Below are positions 17,461-23,755 of a stretch of DNA of 42,222 nucleotides, piece after piece (position 1 is the stretch's first letter; the number at the start of each line of letters is the position of its first letter). Origin of the DNA: Terriglobia bacterium (GTDB taxonomy: Bacteria; Acidobacteriota; Terriglobia; Terriglobales; Acidobacteriaceae); NCBI GenBank assembly GCA_020073285.1, contig JAIQFM010000011.1, forward strand, positions 1 through 42,222. The letters run 5' to 3'. The notes beneath the pieces were generated by a model, which saw only the letters and a list, made by a program, of their open reading frames with translations, had not been told where the DNA came from and searched no databases. The position numbers were made by a program, and so were the translations under genes.

Positions 17461-17563
17461 ACATGTCCGACGGTGGATGATGCAGCTCCACCGGGTTGCC
17501 GTTTGGGTTGACTTGAAGGGGCAGAAACAGTAACTTCGGAGCCGTTCCCCCCAGAGGCTTCTT

Positions 17564-18904
17564 GTGGCGCTCAAGGTACTCCTAGCGGACGACAATATCA
17601 CCGCCCAGAAGATGGGCTGCAAGATCCTCAGCGACGCTGGCCACACGGTGATCGCGGTGAGCAACGGCGCGGCCGCCATGAAGAAGATCGTGGCCGAGAA
17701 GCCGGAGCTCCTCATCCTGGATGTTTACATGCCGGGCTATAGCGGCCTGGAAGTCTGCGAGAAGGTGAAGAACGCGGCCGAGACGGCGCATGTGCCGGTG
17801 CTGCTGACGGTGACCAACATGGAGCCGTTCAACGCCGCCGACGGCAACCGGGTGAGGGCCGACGGGGTGCTGGTCAAGCCGTTCGAGGCCTCTGACCTGC
17901 TCGCCGTGGTGCACAAGTTCGAGGAGAAGATCCATCCTGCGCCGCCCCCCGATGCAAGAACGACCGTCAAGATGCCGGCGCTGCAGGACTTCGAGGACGA
18001 AAGCTACGCCGAGTGGAAGGCGGAAAGCACACCCGAGGATGAGGTCGTCGCCAACGCGCCGGATATGTCGCAGGAAGTGGGGTCTGCGCCTGCGCTGGGG
18101 ATCGAAGATCTGGGGGCTGCACCGGCAAGACCGGTGCCGGAGTTTGGCGTGGAAGCGGCGCCCGCTGCGTTTGCGGCAGAGAGTCAGCCGGAGACGGCGC
18201 CATCATTTGACGTGAACGCGCCCTCACCGGTTTTCGGCCCGGAATATACCGAAGCGGCGGCGGCGGTGATTGCGCCACCGGCGGAGTTGGAGTTTACCTC
18301 GGCGCCGCGAACCGCGGCGATGGAAGTAGCGCCAGCGGCGGAACTGGAAGTCACGGCGCAGGAATCGGCGGCGGAAGTGCCGATTGTGCAGGACGCGTCG
18401 CTGGTCACCGAGCGGACGGACATCGCGCAGTTTGCCACCAAGTTCGGCCAGGAGCATCCGGAGGAAGTGCCGGTCGGGATCGCGATGCAGTTCGCTTCGG
18501 TGGAAACACCCAGTCCTCATTGGGGCGATCCGGACGTGCGGGGTGCATTGGGGTTCTCTGGAGGCGGGGCGCCCGCTGCAGCGCCAGCGCCTGAAGCGGA
18601 GCCCGAACCTGAGGTCGGAGTGGATACACAACGGCTGGACGCCGTCCCGGAACCGGAAGCGGGAATCGCTGAATCCCACAACTTCACGCAACAACTGGTG
18701 GCACAATTCGCGGCCGAATTGGAAGCGGCGCAGAAGGAAGCGCCTCCGGCGCCCGCGCCGCAGCCGGAGATGGAGCCTATGGCGCAAGCAGCGGCGGCGG
18801 TTGCTGTCTTGGACGAACAGCAGATCGAGGAAGCGGTCGGCCGCGTGCTGGAGCGGTACAAGGGGGTACTGATCGCGGCGATTGTGAAGGAACTAAAATC
18901 GTAG
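17564..18904 (+). CDS. Response regulator receiver with long acidic Ala/Pro/Glu-rich C-terminal region
   Basis: The N-terminal receiver (about residues 1-125) has the acidic pair LLADDN, phospho-acceptor Asp in LILDVYMPGYSG, Thr in LLTVTN and Lys in VLVKPFE. It is followed by about 290 residues of low-complexity Ala/Pro/Glu-rich sequence and a conserved-looking amphipathic end (QQIEEAVGRVLERYKGVLIAAIVKELKS region). The short C-terminal helix after a disordered acidic linker recalls polar scaffold proteins such as PopZ in layout only. No DNA-binding or enzymatic output domain is visible. The GTG start follows CAGAGG. Total length is 446 residues. A role in motility, polarity or secretion is possible but unproven. 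Confidence 0.85.
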   Translation: MALKVLLADDNITAQKMGCKILSDAGHTVIAVSNGAAAMKKIVAEKPELLILDVYMPGYSGLEVCEKVKNAAETAHVPVLLTVTNMEPFNAADGNRVRADGVLVKPFEASDLLAVVHKFEEKIHPAPPPDARTTVKMPALQDFEDESYAEWKAESTPEDEVVANAPDMSQEVGSAPALGIEDLGAAPARPVPEFGVEAAPAAFAAESQPETAPSFDVNAPSPVFGPEYTEAAAAVIAPPAELEFTSAPRTAAMEVAPAAELEVTAQESAAEVPIVQDASLVTERTDIAQFATKFGQEHPEEVPVGIAMQFASVETPSPHWGDPDVRGALGFSGGGAPAAAPAPEAEPEPEVGVDTQRLDAVPEPEAGIAESHNFTQQLVAQFAAELEAAQKEAPPAPAPQPEMEPMAQAAAAVAVLDEQQIEEAVGRVLERYKGVLIAAIVKELKS

Positions 18905-18961
18905 CCGCCGACGAACGAGGATCGACCCCGATTGTAAAGGAGCCTGTGCCGGCTCGCTTAG

Positions 18962-19367
18962 TCAGTACCGCTTCACTCCCATGACCTTCCAGACCGGCTC
19001 GTTATCGGCATAGACGCGCCACTCCGAGACGCGTTGATTAACGCACCACTGCCTTCCATGCCGCCGGAATTTCCCAATGATTCTCCGCGATGAGGTTCCC
19101 CTTCCCTGCGTAGGTGCCTTGAGCCGTCCCGAACAATGCGACCACATTGCCGTTACACAAGGCTTCGTCCGCGTGGATGGAGTAATCCGGAAACCAGGCA
19201 AAGTAACCGAGCCAGCCTTTCTCCATCTGTTCCCGGCTCCGTACTTCTTGTCCGAGACCATCGACGAAGCGGTGGTCCTCGGTCATCAGCGCAACCAGTC
19301 CGCCCACATCATGGCGGTTGATCCGCTCTACAAAAGCCAAAGCGATATCTGTAGCACTCCTCGCCAT
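18962..19367 (-). pseudogene. SnoaL/NTF2-like protein interrupted by a single-base frameshift
   Basis: SnoaL-like polyketide-cyclase/limonene-epoxide-hydrolase fold. The first frame (19367 down to 19038) encodes a typical opening (IALAFVERINRHDVGGLVALM and FVDGLG) and stops after EIPAAWKAVVR. The next frame supplies the missing C-terminal strand NQRVSEWRVYADNEPVWKVM and ends at 18962. Removing one T from CGTTAATCA near 19038-19043 would join them as KAVVRNQRVSEW with no other change. Either the gene is recently broken or the assembly has an indel. The start has a GGAG ribosome site. Function of the intact protein is unknown. Confidence 0.8.
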
Positions 19368-19457
19368 GGTCCAGCTCCGAATCGGGAAGATTACTCATCG
19401 GTAAACCTTAGACGGCACCCATCCCCCGTCCAAGCGTTCATCAGGCACGGAGCAGGC

Positions 19458-20393
19458 CTAGTCCGTCTGCCACCGGGCGGATGGACCGCGCAAGCTGAGC
19501 ACCGGGCATTCGACCTGGCACGCCACCTTGTATGCGTGCATCCAGGGCAAGCGGTCCACCGGAGTGTCGGGCGCCTTCAGACCGAAGGCGACCAGGTCCA
19601 CCTCAAGGCGTGCGGCCGTTTCGACGATCATGTCGGCGACATTCCCGAAAGCCACTTGGAGGTCAACCCCCGGCGGCATTGCCCCGGCGGCGGCCACCAT
19701 TTCGCGCATGCGCTGTTCGAGCGCGTGTACGATCCGGGGACGATCGTGAGCGGCCTCGCCGTCGAGGCGTTCGACCACGTGCAACAGGGTGAGCTGGGCG
19801 GCGAAATCCGCGGTGATGGCCATGGCGAACGGCAGGGCGCGCGCCGAGTCCGGGGAGAAGTCGGTGGGAAACAAAACGTGCTTCAAGCGCACCGTTTGCG
19901 GGTCGGACGGCCGGGATTGCGGGCCGACGGTCAACACCGGGCACGAGGCACAGCGGAATAGATCTTCGGCGACCGATCCCAGGACCAGCTTGCGTAGCCC
20001 CGTTCTGCCATGCGTGCCGACCACGGCGAGATCGATGTGCTCACGTTCCATGATGGCGCGCAGTACGTCGCCAACCGCGCCCGCCTGGATCCAGGAATGA
20101 TGGGTCAGGTCCTGGCAATGGGTGCGGAGCAGAACACGATCGAGCAGGGCGCGGGTTTCGGTGCGGGCCAGGTCCATGGCGCGCGCGACTGCCTCGGCGC
20201 TGCCCAGGTAAGCTTCGGGCGGGACGAAGGAAAAAAGTCCGGGCTGCACGACGTGTACCAGGTGCAGCGCGGAGCCGAAATGATGGGCCGCGGCCACGGC
20301 GTGGAGCAAGGCTCGTTCCGAGCAAGGAGAAAAATCGGTTGCGACCAGCACGTTGCGGATTGCGAGCGCGACTTGTGGAGTTGTGGCAGTCAT
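19458..20393 (-). CDS. Tandem universal stress protein (two UspA domains)
   Basis: Cytoplasmic stress protein of 311 residues with two Usp folds. Domain 1 (about residues 12-150) begins IRNVLVATDFSPCSERAL and contains the ATP-binding signature GTHGRTGLRKLVLGSVAE. Domain 2 (about 165-305) begins LKHVLFPTDFSPDSARAL but has lost the G-2x-G-9x-G-S/T signature (AFGLKAPDTPVDRLPWMHA), so only the first domain is likely to bind nucleotide. The ATG at 20391-20393 is preceded by GAGGAGA and is preferred over longer in-frame starts. It is transcribed alone; the promoter region lies in the gap up to about 20800. Confidence 0.92.
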   Translation of the reverse strand: MTATTPQVALAIRNVLVATDFSPCSERALLHAVAAAHHFGSALHLVHVVQPGLFSFVPPEAYLGSAEAVARAMDLARTETRALLDRVLLRTHCQDLTHHSWIQAGAVGDVLRAIMEREHIDLAVVGTHGRTGLRKLVLGSVAEDLFRCASCPVLTVGPQSRPSDPQTVRLKHVLFPTDFSPDSARALPFAMAITADFAAQLTLLHVVERLDGEAAHDRPRIVHALEQRMREMVAAAGAMPPGVDLQVAFGNVADMIVETAARLEVDLVAFGLKAPDTPVDRLPWMHAYKVACQVECPVLSLRGPSARWQTD

Positions 20394-20814
20394 GGCACAT
20401 CTCCTCAAGCGTCGGGTCAGCCAGCGGCTCGGCGCTCTCGATTGTCTAAGCCAAGTGTACGCGCGTGCGTTTCTTGGCGCAGTGACGCAGGGCACATCAG
20501 TTCAGCACGGTCTATAGATTTGGAACGCGAGTAACGTGGGCGATAAACGGCGGTTCAGAATCGCCACGCGGGGCGCAAGGAGTTCATGGCTGGCTCGCGC
20601 GACCTCTCCCCGTGCCCGCGCCCCTGTACCGTCCGGCGTCACACTGCTTTGTTAACTAAGTAGTAATCGTTGTGAGGTGGGGTGTACAGCAGAATTTTTT
20701 CCGAGGGACACTGTCCCTTCCGCCGTTTGACCGTGCTTTCCACCCGCCGTCGCCGAGGCATCGCGGCGATTGTCCGGGAACGAAAATCCTGTTACCGAGT
20801 ACCTGGTGTGCGAA
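20394..20814. other. Gap upstream of the universal stress gene
   Basis: No gene seen. It holds the sequence GCCGTTTGACCGTGCTTTCC with CACCCGCC (20721-20748), which recurs almost unchanged at 23683-23711 just before valS and in part at 21781-21807. Confidence 0.45.
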
Positions 20815-21612
20815 TTATCGCAACACAATTACACGAGTAATCGTCACCGCCCAATCAGAGAAAGATTGAGAGCCTAGGAGATTTGGCGGCGAGGTCTGCA
20901 ACTGCACCGACCGGTACGGATACAATGGTGGAAAAAACGCGTCACTGGTATTGTAAGAAATCTCCTTCACTACTGTCTGATTCGGAAGAAGGCGTTGCAA
21001 GCCGTAGAGGAAGCGGTGACCCGCCTTGTCCCAGCGCAGCCAGATGGTTATGGGTTCCCCAACATGTACGGTACCCAGATCCGCACTACCGAGAGTCTCA
21101 AGCTGGGGTCCCATCTTATTCACGAGCGCGCCGACGGAAAGCTGGTTGTTCCCTCCACCTCCGCCGACGGAGATGTTGGCTTCGACATCCCGGTTCTCTT
21201 GTGGTTGAGAAACGCCGCTAAAAAAGGTAGCCCTGAGCACGAATTGTCCAAGCTGATAGCCCATGGTTGGGCTGCCTGAGTCTCGTGTAACCACCAGCGT
21301 TGCGCCAATGCCTACGATCCCTGCCGGATCGGCTACATCGAGATTGTTTAGGGCCCAATTCTGCTGATTCAGCCGAGGGTCATTAGGATCGGTGATGTTC
21401 AGCCCATAGCCGCGCATGCGGAGCTGGAGCCAGCCGATTCTGGTCTGACGTTCGCAGTCGAGCGCGTTCTCACAGACTCCCCATTTGCTGACCCACAGAG
21501 CCGGATTGATGTGATCCGAATTGAAGTTGTCGTAAACCTGCCACACTTGGGCACCCAGTGGTAGTGCGGCAAGGAGTAGTACAAGAAGAACTGCAATGTG
21601 TTTGTATCGCAT
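20815..21612 (-). CDS. Secreted hypothetical protein, possible concanavalin/LamG-like fold
   Basis: Not recognised at family level. The 265-residue protein starts with a signal peptide (HIAVLLVLLLAALPLGAQ) followed by VWQVYDNFNSDHINPALW, which resembles the opening of lectin/glucanase (LamG-like) beta-sandwich proteins, and by many beta-strand segments (GYQLGQFVLRATFF, TIWLRWDKAGHRFLYGLQ). A Gly-rich loop (SVGGGGGNN) sits mid-sequence. Two Cys residues near residues 47-53 could form a disulfide. A GCGAGGAAA ribosome site precedes the ATG. It is probably periplasmic or extracellular; the substrate is unknown. Confidence 0.75.
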   Translation of the reverse strand: MRYKHIAVLLVLLLAALPLGAQVWQVYDNFNSDHINPALWVSKWGVCENALDCERQTRIGWLQLRMRGYGLNITDPNDPRLNQQNWALNNLDVADPAGIVGIGATLVVTRDSGSPTMGYQLGQFVLRATFFSGVSQPQENRDVEANISVGGGGGNNQLSVGALVNKMGPQLETLGSADLGTVHVGEPITIWLRWDKAGHRFLYGLQRLLPNQTVVKEISYNTSDAFFPPLYPYRSVQLQTSPPNLLGSQSFSDWAVTITRVIVLR

Positions 21613-22183
21613 ACATTTCCTCGCCGAGAGAATCGCTGGGTCAGTATAGGAAACGAGCGATCACAAAGCTATGACTGGCGAGATCGAGAGACGTAACAGG
21701 CGAATTAGCGGTTCCTGAATTGGGAGGCGACTTTCTTTGCACTCGGTTACGGGACGCTGGGTCTCCTAATTCCGTCCGCTCCCTGTTGCCCAGTTTTCCA
21801 CCCGCCAATTACCGGTTTTGAGAAAGGGATCGCGAGGGTTGAATCGTCTATTCCCAGCTTTCGAACACCGCCCTTCGACTGCGCAATGCCCGACCCCACT
21901 GCGGAGAAAAAAGTCGAAGCCGGCTTGATACGTCAGTAACCTTGCTCGATTACCAATAACCGGTCCATCTGGATACAAATCGGCTCTTATCGCCGTATGC
22001 TACGGCCATGACGATACAGGCCATTTCGATTCATCGCGGCGCCATTGGAAGTATTCGCCAAACGGGAAGGACTTGCCGCCCAAGGTTTGCCTCGAAGCGC
22101 GGCTGGACGCAGGTGGCGAATGAGAAATGGACTGTGAAGTCAGTCGGCGGCGGAATCGCCGCTCATTCCTAAAGGACTACTGT
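21613..22183. other. Gap of about 570 bases
   Basis: No convincing gene. It includes TGTTGCCCAGTTTTCCACCC (21784-21803), a relative of the sequence found before valS. Confidence 0.4.
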
Positions 22184-22588
22184 ATGAAGCTTGGTTGCCG
22201 CGTCGTCCTCGTTCTTGGCCTGGCCGCTCTGGTCCTGATTCTGGCATCCAGCTTAGAATCCTCCACCGTCCCAAAGAAATCCAAGCCCTCGTCTCTCGCC
22301 TATCAGGATAACCCATACCAGTACTTGTACGGGAACGTGGTCAGAGCCCAGGTGTTTCGCCATGGAGGCCAACTGTTCACCAACGTTGAAGTCAAGCCCG
22401 TGCAGACGTACCCCATGTTTTCCCAGTTCGTCACGTTTTGCGACAATCAAGAAGATAAACTCGACTTCACCACCTCGGAACCTGTGGTGCTGGTCTACAG
22501 CCGCATTATGCACCGCCAAGACTGCTACGAACTGTTGCGGGTGGATGTAGTGCAGAAAGCACGTCAGGTGGGGTCAAGCGGTTACTAG
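22184..22588 (+). CDS. Small secreted or membrane-anchored hypothetical protein
   Basis: A 134-residue protein of unknown function. An N-terminal hydrophobic segment (CRVVLVLGLAALVLILASSL) serves as signal or anchor, and the rest is a soluble domain with beta-strand pattern (YLYGNVVRAQVFRHGGQLFTNVEVKP, EPVVLVYSRIM) and two Cys residues (FVTFCDN, QDCYELL). ATG 22184 is chosen because AAAGGA lies 7 bases upstream; the frame is open 19 codons further. It precedes the valS fragment on the same strand. Confidence 0.72.
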   Translation: MKLGCRVVLVLGLAALVLILASSLESSTVPKKSKPSSLAYQDNPYQYLYGNVVRAQVFRHGGQLFTNVEVKPVQTYPMFSQFVTFCDNQEDKLDFTTSEPVVLVYSRIMHRQDCYELLRVDVVQKARQVGSSGY

Positions 22589-22658
22589 ACTGCAAAAAAA
22601 CACGATAAATACCTTGCCCAATCGAAGCGCTCTGCGAGTTTCAGTTTCAGAAAAGCCG

Positions 22659-22772
22659 ATGCCGCAGCATTACCAAAGGGGTACGATCCGGGCGCGATCG
22701 AGCAGCCCTGTGCGGAATACTGGGTGCGCGAACGGTTGTTCTCGGTGAAGGCGCCGCCCGCGCGGCCCCTAG
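22659..22772 (+). pseudogene. Duplicated 5' fragment of valS, frameshifted
   Basis: After an ATG at 22659 and a one-base deletion, the sequence reads LPKGYDPGAIEQPCAEYWVR then ERLFSVKAPPARP. This matches the first 37 residues of the intact ValS at 23756 (LPKAYDPGAIEQRWAEYWVR then EKLFAVKTP). Upstream similarity (TTCAGTTTCAG) also extends into the valS leader. It is therefore a decayed direct duplication of the valS promoter-proximal region about 1.1 kb upstream of the real gene, with the cytochrome-like gene lying between the copies. Confidence 0.82.
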
Positions 22773-22786
22773 CCATCAAAACTGCG

Positions 22787-23569
22787 CTACGAAATGCCGG
22801 GATGCTTTCCCATCAGCGGTGCGTGACAGCCACCGCAATCCATCTTGGTGCGGATGTTCTCCACAGCGCCGCCCTTTTCGTGACATGACTGGCAGCTCTG
22901 GGTCTGTTTCGGCAGAGCGAACGCAACCGGCTTCCCCGCAGATTGACTGTTCAACAGGATCACAACCTGTCTGGCTACCGAGGCGGTCAGGGCGCCGCAG
23001 CGCTCGGAGCGCTCTGGACAATAGGCATGCTTGTGGCTGACTTTGGTCCAGTTCGCAATCGACTGATGGCAGAGTGGTGAACCCGCTACGGATCGAATTT
23101 CGACGAACTTGGCGCCTTTGGGATGCACGTCCGGCAATGGCTCGTGCTCGTACCACTCGAACAGCGCGTTGACCAGCGGGTCGGGGTCGGGAGAGAGAAG
23201 TTGAATGGCAGCGGCTGCGCCATTCAGCGCGCCACACAGGGTCGCCCAGCCCTTTACTCCTCCTCCTCCGTACTTGAACATGAGGAAGGGAAAATCCTTG
23301 TACGGCGAACCAAGCTGTTCAGCGACCGGTCCCACAATGGCCTCGAAGGCGCCATACATGCATTCGCTTTTGTAATACCCTTCGAAGGCGCGCTGAGCGG
23401 CAGCATCCGGATCTATCGGTTTGTACGGCCATGGTAATTTCTGCAATGACGATGTTGGGGCCGGCTGCGCAACCTGGTCGGCACGGGCCACCAGAGTCGC
23501 CGCAGCGCCTGTTCCGGCAAGTCCGCCCAGCAGCATTACCAACTTCCGGCGATCCATCTTGTTTCCCAT
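22787..23569 (-). CDS. C_GCAxxG_C_C family redox protein with two CxxCH heme motifs (split-Soret-cytochrome-like)
   Basis: Exported redox protein. The N-terminus MGNKMDRRKLVMLLGGLAGT looks like a Tat-type signal (RR followed by a hydrophobic run). The central region carries the C_GCAxxG_C_C pattern, with Cys in SECMYGAFEAIVG, then GGGVKGWATLCGALNGAAAA and Cys in GSPLCHQS and HAYCPERSERCGAL. The C-terminus has two c-type heme sites, CQSCH and CGGCH. The combination resembles split-Soret cytochromes. The start at 23569 is set by a GGAGGGACAG ribosome site. It lies between valS and its duplicated fragment, on the opposite strand. Partner proteins are not visible. Confidence 0.8.
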   Translation of the reverse strand: MGNKMDRRKLVMLLGGLAGTGAAATLVARADQVAQPAPTSSLQKLPWPYKPIDPDAAAQRAFEGYYKSECMYGAFEAIVGPVAEQLGSPYKDFPFLMFKYGGGGVKGWATLCGALNGAAAAIQLLSPDPDPLVNALFEWYEHEPLPDVHPKGAKFVEIRSVAGSPLCHQSIANWTKVSHKHAYCPERSERCGALTASVARQVVILLNSQSAGKPVAFALPKQTQSCQSCHEKGGAVENIRTKMDCGGCHAPLMGKHPGIS

Positions 23570-23755
23570 CTGTCCCTCCAGGATAGCTAACGAGAGAGCC
23601 TGAGTGCGAGCACGGTTCAGTGTAGGGGCGGACGGCACAGCACGCGGTGAGCAACATCACCCGACGCAGTGAGCGAGACCCCCCGCCGTTTGACCCTGTT
23701 TTCCACCCGCCTGTAATATCGAACTTCAGTTTCGGTTTCAGGTTCTGAAGAGCAC

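Noticed and set aside
21766-21978. 70-codon minus-strand ORF in the gap before the small secreted gene
   Set aside because: Composition is that of translated intergenic repeat, with no ribosome site or family resemblance.
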